NCBI RefSeq assembly: GCF_900107405.1
Contig: NZ_FNPV01000006.1
Coordinates: forward strand, 1 to 64,000
Source of the DNA: Tindallia californiensis
GTDB taxonomy: Bacteria; Bacillota; Clostridia; Peptostreptococcales; Tindalliaceae
Direction: 5' to 3'
Length of the DNA stretch: 64,000 nucleotides
The notes beneath the pieces are model-generated. The model saw only the letters and a list, made by a program, of their open reading frames with translations. It was not told the DNA's origin and ran no database searches. The position numbers were made by a program, and so were the translations under genes. Position 1 is the stretch's first letter. Each line of letters begins with the position of its first letter. Positions 8,196-16,669 of this stretch are shown here, in pieces.

Positions 8196-10004
8196 TTAAC
8201 GTTGATTTGCTGCACTTTCTCCTGCAATTCGCCCAAAGACAAGAATATCGGCCAACGCATTTCCGCCTAACCGGTTACTTCCATGAATTCCTCCGGTTAC
8301 TTCACCTGCTGCATAGAGACCAGGGATGATGCTTCCGTCAGCACTGATTACCTGCGCATATTCGTTAATTTCCACTCCACCCATGGTGTGATGAACTGTC
8401 GGAACTCGTGGTCCTGCATAAAATGGTGGTGTATCTATAGGTGTATCAAAAAGAGTTCGTCCAAACTCATCCGGTCCTCCTTCTTCTACTACCCGGTTAA
8501 ATTCTTCAACGGCCTTAACTAAGTTTTCAGGATCCACATCAATCTGTTTTGCTAATTCTTCAAGAGTATCTCCCTTAAAGGCTCTTTCCTGAGCAATCAA
8601 TTCTTCAATGGTTTCATTAAAATTATTCGTGGTTTCCTCTGTAGGATAATTTTTTGCGTCCAGCACTACCCACAACCATGCATCTTCCTGCTCCAGTAAA
8701 GCTTTTGTCATAACATCCCGTCTTGCCCCTTCATCGACAAACCGGTTCCCATCTTTATTGACAAAAATTCGATTTTCTACGCCTTGCTCTATATTTCCAC
8801 TAAGGCTTCCAGAGTTCGGATCTCCAAGAGGAAGTAATTGAAGGTGTTCCATACCAATCAAATTGGCTCCGATGGCTTCCGCCATTACATGACCGTCACC
8901 AGTAGCACCTGGATGATTGGTACTCATTACGTCACCAAGATCCGGCCAGCTTTTATTAAACTCATTTAACATCTCATTGTTCATGGCAAATCCACCAGTC
9001 GCTAACACAACGCCTTTATTGGCATGAACCACTACCTCTCCATCCAGTCCCTTAGCAATGACACCTACCACAGCCCCGTCTTCCACAACCAATTCCAGGA
9101 CTTCAGTATCCAGCATTGCTTCAATACCGTCATGTTCGTCAATATAGTTCTGATACGTTTCTATAAATCCGGTTCCCAATGGTTTTGAAGGTTTATGTGC
9201 CCGAGGCCATAACCCACCAAGAACGGTAAACACCTCTTCTTCAAACTCCATGCCCATACTCTCCAGCCATTCAACACCAGGATAGGCATTTTCGACAAGG
9301 ATTTGAACTAAATCAGGATTTCCCAGTTCATCTCCTCCTTCAAAAGTCTGGGTAAAATGAAGCTCCACTGAGTCCTCAATCCCTTGTGCTTCCTGTCGCG
9401 GAGATTCAGAAGCATTAAGAGCACCGCCAGATAATATAGTGTTGCCACCTAGACGAGGCATTTTCTCCAACACAAGAACCTCCGAACCATGGTCGTGAGC
9501 TGTGACAGCCGCCGCTAATCCAGCACCACCACCGCCAATAACGACCACATCTGTGGTGAGTTCAATCGCTACGCTTTCTTTTGCTTCTCGTTCTCCAGCT
9601 ACTTGAAGAGTTGCAATATCAGCACCAGCCTGACTTAATGCATCGGTAATCGCTTCCAGAATCGCATCGCTTGTAACCGTCGCACCAGAAACCGCATCAA
9701 CGGCTAAGGACTGGCTGTCTAACACACCCTGAGGAATTCTTTCCAGAGCGGCATCCGTAATGCCTGCACTCTCGTTGTGGCTCGTAATTTCCACTGCCGT
9801 AATTTCAGATTCCGAAACCGTTACTTCAACAACAATTGGTCCGTTGTGACCATCTGCTTCACCGATATAAGTCCCTGCTGTAAATAACGCTTCTGCACCT
9901 TCATCACTTTGACCTGATTCGGCTGAATCACTTTGACAACCAATCAGAGTAAAAGCAAGCAATAAGCAGAGCAAAACGGCCAAGCCCTTTCTTTTTGTAT
10001 ACAT
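8196..10004 (-). CDS. FMN-binding/FAD flavoprotein, second fumarate-reductase-like lipoprotein
   Basis: 602 residues with AGGAGG seven bases before the ATG. It is a lipoprotein (lipobox LIGC, Cys23). The FMN-binding domain has D-A-V-S-G-A-T with the flavinylated Thr near 109. The FAD domain carries GGGGAGLAAAV near 158, STNHPGATGDG, VDEGARRD, HHTMGGVE and GSNRLGGNAL, so the fumarate-reductase-type substrate His and Arg positions are kept. It is a paralog of the 2793-4730 product with the same architecture but is divergent and separately regulated, which suggests a different enoate substrate. A TetR gene is divergent from it. Confidence 0.87.
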   Translation of the reverse strand: MYTKRKGLAVLLCLLLAFTLIGCQSDSAESGQSDEGAEALFTAGTYIGEADGHNGPIVVEVTVSESEITAVEITSHNESAGITDAALERIPQGVLDSQSLAVDAVSGATVTSDAILEAITDALSQAGADIATLQVAGEREAKESVAIELTTDVVVIGGGGAGLAAAVTAHDHGSEVLVLEKMPRLGGNTILSGGALNASESPRQEAQGIEDSVELHFTQTFEGGDELGNPDLVQILVENAYPGVEWLESMGMEFEEEVFTVLGGLWPRAHKPSKPLGTGFIETYQNYIDEHDGIEAMLDTEVLELVVEDGAVVGVIAKGLDGEVVVHANKGVVLATGGFAMNNEMLNEFNKSWPDLGDVMSTNHPGATGDGHVMAEAIGANLIGMEHLQLLPLGDPNSGSLSGNIEQGVENRIFVNKDGNRFVDEGARRDVMTKALLEQEDAWLWVVLDAKNYPTEETTNNFNETIEELIAQERAFKGDTLEELAKQIDVDPENLVKAVEEFNRVVEEGGPDEFGRTLFDTPIDTPPFYAGPRVPTVHHTMGGVEINEYAQVISADGSIIPGLYAAGEVTGGIHGSNRLGGNALADILVFGRIAGESAANQR

Positions 10005-10028
10005 GGTTATTCCTCCTCATTTCCATTT

Positions 10029-10070
10029 AATGAATTTATTCACTGAATATATTCACCGAACAAATTCATT
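10029..10070. promoter_or_regulatory. Candidate TetR operator (42-bp imperfect palindrome)
   Basis: Two 20-bp arms (10029-10048 and 10051-10070) match at 17 of 20 positions around a 2-bp centre. Each arm holds a TTCAnTGAA-like unit. The palindrome overlaps the -10 of the minus-strand flavoprotein promoter, the expected place for a repressor. Confidence 0.8.
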
Positions 10071-10096
10071 ATAAATTATTGTTAAACCTACGTCAA
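10068..10096 (-). promoter_or_regulatory. Sigma-A promoter of the flavoprotein gene
   Basis: On the minus strand TTGACG (10091-10096), a 17-bp spacer and a consensus TATAAT (10068-10073). The TetR-type palindrome begins inside the -10. Confidence 0.85.
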
Positions 10097-10244
10097 TATC
10101 TCGCATCAATATTTTCTTTTACTCCGGGAAAACAGGCCCTTTCATTTACAGAGTATCTTCTGTTTGCTATAATATAAGTCCAATACACATCCTTTCAGAA
10201 AAGCTATTGATTAAACAATCTTTGGCAGAAAAATGAGGAGAATA

Positions 10245-10868
10245 ATGAAAAAGAAATATACGAAACGCCAAATTCAAGCTCAAAATACAAAAGACACGAT
10301 TTACCGATCCGCTGTTGCTTTAATAGAACAACACGGTTTTGACAACATTACCATTGAAGATATCTGCAAAGATGCTAACGTATCAGTAGGTTCTTTTTAT
10401 AATGCCTTCCAATCAAAAAATGATATTATGTTCCGTATTTTCAAGATGGCTGATGATTATTTTGAAACAGAAGTAGCAGCAAGATTACAGGAAGGTACTA
10501 CTAAAGAAAAGATCCTGCTGTTTTTCCATTATTATGCAGCGTATAATACCGAACGAGGAATCGATTTTGTAAAAAGACTTTACTCTGGAAAAAACAATCT
10601 TTTCTCTACCAAGGGACGGGCCATGCAAAACGTATTATCTGATATTTTAAGAGAAGGCCAGGCAAAAGGCGACATCCTACCCTCTAGTGATGTTGAAGAA
10701 ATCAACCGCTTTTTATTTGTAACCATACGAGGTCTGGTTTATGATTGGTGTTTACATGACGGTGAATACTCTCTAACGGAGGCTACTGAAAAATATGTAC
10801 AGCGCCTCTTATTACCTTTTCTCACAAAAGAAATGAACAAAGAAACTCACGAAACAAAAAAAATCTGA
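10245..10868 (+). CDS. TetR family transcriptional regulator
   Basis: 207 residues. The ATG at 10245 is preferred over one four codons upstream because GAGGAG sits just before it. The TetR HTH is clear in residues 8-55: IYRSAVALIEQHGFDNITIE, DICKDANVSVGSFYNAF. The C-terminal helical ligand domain has no recognisable specificity. It is transcribed divergently from the second flavoprotein gene, and the shared region holds a large palindrome over that gene's promoter, so it is probably the local repressor (inference). Confidence 0.87.
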   Translation: MKKKYTKRQIQAQNTKDTIYRSAVALIEQHGFDNITIEDICKDANVSVGSFYNAFQSKNDIMFRIFKMADDYFETEVAARLQEGTTKEKILLFFHYYAAYNTERGIDFVKRLYSGKNNLFSTKGRAMQNVLSDILREGQAKGDILPSSDVEEINRFLFVTIRGLVYDWCLHDGEYSLTEATEKYVQRLLLPFLTKEMNKETHETKKI

Positions 10869-10897
10869 TCTCCTGGTAGGGAGGCAGATTTTTTTAT
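10858..10897 (+). terminator. Rho-independent terminator after the TetR gene
   Basis: AATCTG...CAGATT and CTCC...GGGAG pair around a short loop, followed by a seven-base T-run. The tetR stop codon lies inside the 5' arm. Confidence 0.85.
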
Positions 10898-10952
10898 TTC
10901 TCATTAAACTTCCTAATGGAGTTTTCTCTGGAACAGGCTTAAGCAACGTTGA

Positions 10953-11693
10953 TCAAATAGCTATTTTTCTGGTAGCCCTCTTGATGATCCACTTTGTATG
11001 TTTATCCTCTGACTTACGCCATTGTTTTATCAGTTTCGCTGTCGGCTCTTTATTGACCTTAAGCCAATCCGTCAAATGGTTTGCCACCGACTTTTTAACA
11101 AACATCACCTGATCTTCTTTTAGCAGTTCCAAGATAGTAAATACCGGTTGTGGATTATCAATAAAAGTATCCAGTTTGGTGGCCCAGGGAAGTTTTGGTC
11201 GCAACCCTTCGCTTGCTAATCTTCTTAAATGAAAGTTTTCTGACGTTGCCCATTCTGTCATTGTTTTTATTAATCGATCCGGCTCCTTTCTGATAAAAGG
11301 TCTGATAGCATATTCACCGGTATTTCGTTTTGTAATTTCTTCGATGGCCTTCAGAGAAAGATCAAAATGATCCAAACCATACTTTTCGACGTATTTTCCA
11401 ATCGGTAGTATCCAGTAAAATTCAGAAAACATACCGGTTTCCTTTTCATTTTCTTCCCCTAAAATGGAAACAAGAATGCGAATTGCCGTTTCATAGTCTT
11501 TTGGCAGTGCATTGTACAGTTCTTCTGCATGCAGCTCAATACGTTTCGAGTAACTTAAATGCCCACATTTTTCATTAACAGCATTGACGTAAGCTTGCCT
11601 AGGAAAATTTTCATAAACACCAAGAATTTTATCCGCCAATAGTTCTGCTAAATCCACACCAACATGCTGGGTAATGGTTTTCTCTTCACCCAT
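10953..11693 (-). CDS. AlkC-like DNA alkylation repair protein (HEAT-like repeats)
   Basis: 246 residues from the ATG at 11693, which has AGGAGG seven bases upstream; the longer open frame lacks an RBS. The protein is all-helical. Conserved segments of the AlkC/AlkD superfamily are visible: EYAIRPFI, HLRRLASEGLRPKLPW, DQVMFVKKSVANHLTDW and WIIKRATR near the C-terminus. Members are 3-methyladenine-type DNA glycosylases that hold DNA on HEAT-like repeats without base flipping. The AlkC branch is favoured by the RRLASEGLRP...LPW signature. It acts in the cytoplasm and appears monocistronic. Confidence 0.8.
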   Translation of the reverse strand: MGEEKTITQHVGVDLAELLADKILGVYENFPRQAYVNAVNEKCGHLSYSKRIELHAEELYNALPKDYETAIRILVSILGEENEKETGMFSEFYWILPIGKYVEKYGLDHFDLSLKAIEEITKRNTGEYAIRPFIRKEPDRLIKTMTEWATSENFHLRRLASEGLRPKLPWATKLDTFIDNPQPVFTILELLKEDQVMFVKKSVANHLTDWLKVNKEPTAKLIKQWRKSEDKHTKWIIKRATRKIAI

Positions 11694-11883
11694 TCCTTCC
11701 CCTCCTACCATTTTATCACTTCCATGTATAATGACTTTCTCAAAACTCATCCGCTGCCGCCTCTTCCGATGTTTTGACAAAACGCCTTCAAACACGATCC
11801 GCCATTCGTTCATCACTTATTTACCGAATTTCATTGTGAAATCAAGACTGTCTTATTTCATCTCTCTTTTGGGCCAGGATACA

Positions 11884-12591
11884 TTATCGACTCTGAATTT
11901 CGATGCCGCCCATTGTCACACGGCTGTGAATGTGAATAATGGAAGCATCCGGATGATCAGAAATTTGTTCCACCTTCTGAGTGCCGAATATTCCACCGGT
12001 TTCATCACCAAGCATTTCCAAACCACCCAGCACCACCGTGCCCTGACAGTATGCTGTAACATCTTCAGGTAGTGTAATTTCGATGCCACCCATAAAAGCA
12101 TTGCAGAACAGGTGATACTCTCTTTTCGGTTCCAGTCTGGCCTTATTCAAGTCCAGCTCAACGCCTCCCATGATTGCCCAGTAGGTTCCATCCTCAAAGT
12201 CCCAACCAGCTTTGGTTTTTTCAATTCCACTCAAAATTGCCATGTTATTAGTGCCAAACATTCTTGGTCCTTTAATAAAGTTTATTCCAATCAGGATCAA
12301 AACCACTGGCCAAAAGAAAGTCCAAAAGATGGAAAAATCCACCTCGAACCAGCCTTGCCGATTTCCCAGAATAATGATTCCTAGTCCACTTAACAGAAGA
12401 CCTGTAACCAATCCGCCGGTTCCTTTTCTTTCCATGAGAAAGGAAGCTCCCCAATAAATCAGTAATAAGGGCCAAAAGTTTCTGAAAATCCATCCTACAG
12501 ATATGTCTGTATAGCCAAGATTATTGGCCAGTAACACACCTCCGAGAAGAATAAAGACACCACCTAAAAACCATTGTCTCTTACTATTCAT
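11884..12591 (-). CDS. LiaF-like membrane protein (cell-envelope stress type)
   Basis: 235 residues. Four hydrophobic segments lie in the first 110 residues, in pairs of the LiaI/LiaF-like TM type (FLGGVFILLGGVLLANNLG; FWPLLLIYWGASFL). The C-terminal half is a beta-solenoid with the recurring MGG(I/V)E(L/I) pattern at three places, characteristic of the LiaF/YvqF C-terminal domain. Homologs tune LiaRS-type stress responses, but no liaRS genes adjoin it here. A GGTGAT RBS lies close to the ATG. Confidence 0.85.
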   Translation of the reverse strand: MNSKRQWFLGGVFILLGGVLLANNLGYTDISVGWIFRNFWPLLLIYWGASFLMERKGTGGLVTGLLLSGLGIIILGNRQGWFEVDFSIFWTFFWPVVLILIGINFIKGPRMFGTNNMAILSGIEKTKAGWDFEDGTYWAIMGGVELDLNKARLEPKREYHLFCNAFMGGIEITLPEDVTAYCQGTVVLGGLEMLGDETGGIFGTQKVEQISDHPDASIIHIHSRVTMGGIEIQSR

Positions 12592-12676
12592 AATATCACC
12601 GCTTTCATAGGTATTGTTAACAATATTCTACATAGTCTACGGAGAATGTGGCAAATAGTTTCGCCCCTTTTCTTTA

Positions 12677-12815
12677 TTACAGCTCATTATGTGACCACCT
12701 ACTAATGAGCTTAACCGTTTACTTGAATAACTTCATACACAAGTCGATGCTGAATGTTTATTCTACGTGCATAAGCCCCCGTAAATCACCAAGGAGCTTT
12801 TCATAAGGTGGTGCG
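12677..12815 (-). pseudogene. Decayed Txe/YoeB-family toxin C-terminus
   Basis: Three consecutive pieces in different minus-strand frames rebuild the C-terminus of a Txe/YoeB addiction toxin: APPYEKLLGDLRG, then ARRINIQHRLVYEV, then TVKLISRWSHNEL ending at a TAA at 12677-12679. Two frameshifts (near 12775 and 12715) separate them, and no recognisable N-terminal half or antitoxin is present. It therefore cannot make a functional toxin. It adjoins the end of the cassette array, and toxin-antitoxin genes are common integron cassette cargo. Confidence 0.75.
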
Positions 12816-12838
12816 ACTGATATAGACCCTGGAAGTAA

Positions 12839-12955
12839 CTGGAGTTTGTCATCATTGATTGGTATAGCTGCAAGATCATCGATTACGAGCTGAGCAGCAC
12901 CCTTGAAAAAGCAAGAGAGTGGACTTTGCCGGAAAGAGTCTGGTTGAACCAGTGA
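12839..12955 (+). pseudogene. Possible gene remnant, unrecognised
   Basis: A 38-residue plus-strand stretch bounded by stops has a protein-like composition (IIDWYSCKIIDYELSS ... EWTLPERVWLNQ) with no start codon or RBS. I do not recognise it. It lies between the toxin remnant and the cassette array and may be a scar of an earlier insertion. Confidence 0.25.
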
Positions 12956-13150
12956 AAAAGGAGGAAGATAAAGCCGTAAAGACATCATAAGCAACCTTTC
13001 GTGAAAACTATTTATTTGTATAGGAGCACATCGATACTTAATTTATATTCACTTAAACGCACGGTTTTCTCAGTTAAATTTTAGTTAGAAAATGCGACAT
13101 CTTTCTTGATAATTACCGTCATTGCAAGGGTCATATTTGGGAGTTGCTGT

Positions 13151-13157
13151 GTTATCT
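13151..13157 (-). repeat. attC-like half site (terminal end of the array)
   Basis: AGATAAC on the minus strand, directly after the stop of the last cassette gene and followed by ACAGCAACTCCC, resembles the left (R'') end of the other sites. No matching right half is found in the next 150 bp, so the site is truncated or decayed. The span 12956-13150 otherwise shows nothing recognisable. Confidence 0.5.
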
Positions 13158-13167
13158 GAAGTTCTTT

Positions 13168-14937
13168 TTATGGTTGACATGTAATATATACATTGACGTT
13201 TGAATTTTGACAACTCGAAATCAGTGAGGACAATAACCAAAGAATTTGGATTGTCTCATTCTTAGGTTTTCCAATGCCCTTTTTCAATATGTTCACCTCT
13301 GTAATAAGATCATTCTTAGATATAAAATCAATAACAAGATATACACATTTTCTGGTATTAGGAGTTGTACTAGTACACACAAAATCACCAGTGAAACTGG
13401 ATAGATCTCCTTTACGAGTTCTCTCAATGCCAGAACTCACTTTATCCTTATTATATTTTTTCTTCCATTTTTCTTTCTTTCGCTCTAAATCTTGTTGTGT
13501 AGCAAATATATTTCCAATATTTTTTTGTGCTTGAGATACAACTTCATGAAAACTTGATGCCCCAGAAGTTAAGTTAGAATGCTTACTATGAAAATAGTTA
13601 ATTGACTCTCCAACACGTACGCTTATATGATCTGCCCACTCGTTTCCTAGATCATCACAAATAATGTAATCATCATTCACAGCTAATTTTTCTTCAACAA
13701 ATCCGAACAAACAGTCTGAATCGAATTTGACAGAACTAGCTTTCACTTTTCCCTTCTCTGAAGTTATTGAAGCTAACTCTGGAAACTCTATAAAAACGCT
13801 CATAAAATAATCTAGATTACCCAGTAACTGGCTGTCTTTGAATAACTTCCTATTCTTATATACAATGTCAATATTGTCAAAGCAAATAATGAATTCGTGC
13901 CTTTTATTTAAATAGTGTAATAGATTAATTTCTTCCCCGTTACTCATCAAAATTATAATGTTTGATAGCTTACTTGAATGAATAGAAATTGATTTACTAT
14001 TGATTTTTAACCTAAGTGATTTATCTAATTTATTATCTATGTTGTAATACGTTTTCTTTCCTTCAACAGTTTTTGTTATAGGTTTTACAGTTTCAAGTTG
14101 ATCTAGAATCCGATTAAGAGAAATCTCTCTTTTTTTACTCCCCTTCATATAATATAGCCCATCCACTATATCTTCAGTTTTGAGCTCAGTGACGAGCATA
14201 AGTATATTGCTTGGTTCGAGAATACTAATATTATCTTCAAAACTTAGTGGTTTAGCAAAGTGATCTAAGTAATTATTATGATGAACAAATCCAATTAGTT
14301 TCTCAACTATTGAAATAATCCATTGACAAAAACCCGTGAAATCCGATTTTTTACTTACTTTATTAATACGCGAAGTATTTAAGGATAACGTATATCTCTC
14401 TTCACCTTCCTTAATTCGCATGTTATTTATAATAGCTCTATTTGCGCCAAAAGGCGAATAACTGTTTTTCAAATTTAATGCTTCCACATTGATTCGTCTA
14501 ATAACATTATCTGACACGTCCATATTATTCATAGTCATTTTTTCAAACATAGTATCATCATCAACAAGCAGTTTTGAGATTACTCCATAATCCAAACTTT
14601 CAATTCTGAATTTTAGCAGTTTCTCAAGGCCACTAACGTTTTTCTTTGAAATAACTACATAGTCATCATATTCTACAATTAATGCATATGCATATTTCAA
14701 TTCTCTATCTGATACACTGTGTAAAAAAGTTGGTAGTTGTTCATACTTGAACATGCAAATTGAAAAAACAATGTCCTTACCATCAATTATTTTTTTCTCT
14801 TTTACTAACTTTTCAACATAGTTGCCCGTTCTATTCTTTGAAATCTCCACAAATATGTCATTAACCATCGTCTTACTAATTCTTTTAACGCGATTATAAA
14901 AGTATGCACCTTCAATTAAAACTAATTTATCTAACAT
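13168..14937 (-). CDS. Large cassette-borne protein of unknown function, possible nuclease
   Basis: 589 residues from the ATG at 14937, with AAGGAG eight bases upstream. I do not recognise the family with certainty. No signal peptide or membrane segment is seen, so it is probably cytosolic. In the C-terminal half, near residue 430, YIICDDLGNEWADHISV followed about 15 residues later by YFHSKH, and then SSFHEVVSQAQKNI, resemble an Asp...Glu...(x)K core as in PD-(D/E)XK-like nuclease folds (inference). A highly charged helix of Lys and Glu residues lies near 490-510. Its place in a cassette array beside Gabija suggests a defence role. Confidence 0.6.
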   Translation of the reverse strand: MLDKLVLIEGAYFYNRVKRISKTMVNDIFVEISKNRTGNYVEKLVKEKKIIDGKDIVFSICMFKYEQLPTFLHSVSDRELKYAYALIVEYDDYVVISKKNVSGLEKLLKFRIESLDYGVISKLLVDDDTMFEKMTMNNMDVSDNVIRRINVEALNLKNSYSPFGANRAIINNMRIKEGEERYTLSLNTSRINKVSKKSDFTGFCQWIISIVEKLIGFVHHNNYLDHFAKPLSFEDNISILEPSNILMLVTELKTEDIVDGLYYMKGSKKREISLNRILDQLETVKPITKTVEGKKTYYNIDNKLDKSLRLKINSKSISIHSSKLSNIIILMSNGEEINLLHYLNKRHEFIICFDNIDIVYKNRKLFKDSQLLGNLDYFMSVFIEFPELASITSEKGKVKASSVKFDSDCLFGFVEEKLAVNDDYIICDDLGNEWADHISVRVGESINYFHSKHSNLTSGASSFHEVVSQAQKNIGNIFATQQDLERKKEKWKKKYNKDKVSSGIERTRKGDLSSFTGDFVCTSTTPNTRKCVYLVIDFISKNDLITEVNILKKGIGKPKNETIQILWLLSSLISSCQNSNVNVYITCQP

Positions 14938-14973
14938 ATGCCACACTCCTTCGTTACTAATAGAAAGAATTTC

Positions 14974-15093
14974 AGATAACGTTTCGCATTGCCGAAGCCT
15001 TTGATCTGGACCCCAAAGGAATACTTCTTGGTGGAGCTTGTTTCCCAGCGAAAAGGTTTGGGTCGGAGCGGAGCCGGCAATGCACTGTTAGAC
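14974..15093 (-). repeat. attC-like site C, 120 bp
   Basis: In gene orientation it begins with GTCTAAC (fits RYYYAAC), AGT, then GCATTGCC. It ends with GGCAATGC, GAAAC and GTTATCT. The inner boxes are perfectly complementary. The right end departs from GTTRRRY at one position. Confidence 0.7.
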
Positions 15094-15118
15094 GATGCAT
15101 TCTATGGAAGCTTTCAAA

Positions 15119-16510
15119 TCACTTTAATAGATAGTCTTTATACCATGGAATTTCAAGACCATGATATTCAAGGTAACCATATATATCCTTCTTATTGCCC
15201 CATGGAAATAGTTTTTTATCAACACAAAACACCACAATCTTTCTTGCGAAATTACTTACATCTCTATCGCAGGAATCACAAAGTACCACTGAAATATTAA
15301 ATAGTTGCTCTGAGTTCTCTACATTATATTCTATAGACAAGTACATATCCTTAATCGCATTACATATCCTTTCAAGGTTAAACTTTCTTGGTTCCTGAAC
15401 ATAGTAGTAAAAAAAAGAATCCCATGTGAAATTGTATGCGTTGCCTTGAAACAATGAATCTACAGATACACCCGTGAATCCCTTTGGATGTTTCAGAAAA
15501 TTATTCAAAATATCTCTACTTGGCAATAGGAAACTATGACATTCTTCCCATTTTTCCTTCCAAATATCAGTCTCAAAATAACAATCTATTAATCTTGCTG
15601 ACAAAATACTTAGAGCATCTAAACACTCATAAGAATTGTGCGACAAACTAAAAAATGGTGAGACTGGCCACAACGCATTTTTATTGTATGACTTACGGCC
15701 ATGTGCAATTGAATTGCGTGTTCCTATTAATTCATCAATAAACGAACTAGTTACATCATCCAGTAGCTCATACTTTGTTAGTACAAACTTACACTTCTGT
15801 GAAATGGAAAGTTCACTGTCAATAAACAACTCATTAATTATGTTCCTATTTTTTTTAAGTTTGTCGTTAATCTGAGTAGCATTATAATGTAAATTTTCTT
15901 CATAATATGAGTTTATTTGATTGAAGATTCCATCTGTCAATTTGGCCTTCAACTCATCTCTAAACATTTCAGAAATCATCTCAATTATGTGAAAATATCC
16001 AAGTATAGCTTCATCATGATATAGATTGGCATCATTACTTTCAATTGACAAATAACTGGCTTTTCGCCATCTATCCAATAATGATATCGATAATTGAGTA
16101 TCGTCTTTGATTTTCTGGATTAACTTTTCTAAAGCTAATGTATAATCATTGTCATCAAATATAAATTTAGTCGGCTTTAATTCAATACTTCTGGGAATAA
16201 CGGTACTACAGCTCTCATATCCAGAATACTCAAGAAAAGGTATTCCTGTAATAAAAGTAATTATATTCTGAATTGATAGCACTTCACTTCTTAAATATCT
16301 ATTCGCTTCATGGACTCCATAAAACTCTTGTAATTCAATTTCTGATACTAAATTGACCACTCTAGAATCATAATGACCATTATCTGATCCCATAGAAACA
16401 TAATCATTTTCAGAAATTACAATCGTATTATTAAATCTAAAAAATAATTCTAGTGCTTCTTCTGTATTGAATCCATATTTCTTTTCAACAAATACTTTAT
16501 TCATAGTCAA
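15119..16510 (-). CDS. Apea-like HEPN domain protein (cassette gene)
   Basis: 463 residues from a TTG start with GGAGG six bases upstream; an in-frame ATG at 16504 is 12 bases from the same RBS. The N-terminal 200 residues show no motif I know. Residues about 195-300 are helical and contain LIGTRNSIAHGRKSY, the R-N-x(3)-H signature of HEPN domains, often metal-independent RNases in toxin and phage-defence proteins. No antitoxin-like partner (for example an MNT nucleotidyltransferase) adjoins it, since it is alone in its cassette. The role in defence is inferred. Confidence 0.7.
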   Translation of the reverse strand: MTMNKVFVEKKYGFNTEEALELFFRFNNTIVISENDYVSMGSDNGHYDSRVVNLVSEIELQEFYGVHEANRYLRSEVLSIQNIITFITGIPFLEYSGYESCSTVIPRSIELKPTKFIFDDNDYTLALEKLIQKIKDDTQLSISLLDRWRKASYLSIESNDANLYHDEAILGYFHIIEMISEMFRDELKAKLTDGIFNQINSYYEENLHYNATQINDKLKKNRNIINELFIDSELSISQKCKFVLTKYELLDDVTSSFIDELIGTRNSIAHGRKSYNKNALWPVSPFFSLSHNSYECLDALSILSARLIDCYFETDIWKEKWEECHSFLLPSRDILNNFLKHPKGFTGVSVDSLFQGNAYNFTWDSFFYYYVQEPRKFNLERICNAIKDMYLSIEYNVENSEQLFNISVVLCDSCDRDVSNFARKIVVFCVDKKLFPWGNKKDIYGYLEYHGLEIPWYKDYLLK

Positions 16511-16550
16511 TCACTTCCTCCATTAGCTAGTTACACTAATTAAATATTTC

Positions 16551-16669
16551 GCCTAACGTTCCCGCTATTACCGAAGTCACTCCTTTTGACCCTTAGGGCA
16601 AAAGTAGCGCTGCCCTTGCCCCGCAAGGGCTGTGACATCAGAGTGATTTAGGTAATAGTCGTGTTATCT
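16551..16669 (-). repeat. attC-like site B, 119 bp
   Basis: In gene orientation it starts AGATAAC, ACGA, CTATTACC and ends GGTAATAG, CGGGAAC, GTTAGGC. The inner 8-bp boxes are perfectly complementary, and a second pair TCACTC/GAGTGA lies inside. The right end fits GTTRRRY. The TAA stop of the DUF4145 gene is within the left box. Confidence 0.72.

Noticed and set aside
12758-12994. 78-residue minus-strand open frame as an intact gene
   Set aside because: Only its last part resembles a Txe/YoeB toxin and the similarity continues in other frames after two shifts, so it is a remnant, not a gene.
14989-15300. Plus-strand open frame of 103 residues
   Set aside because: It reads across attC-like site C and antisense to the HEPN gene, with no RBS.
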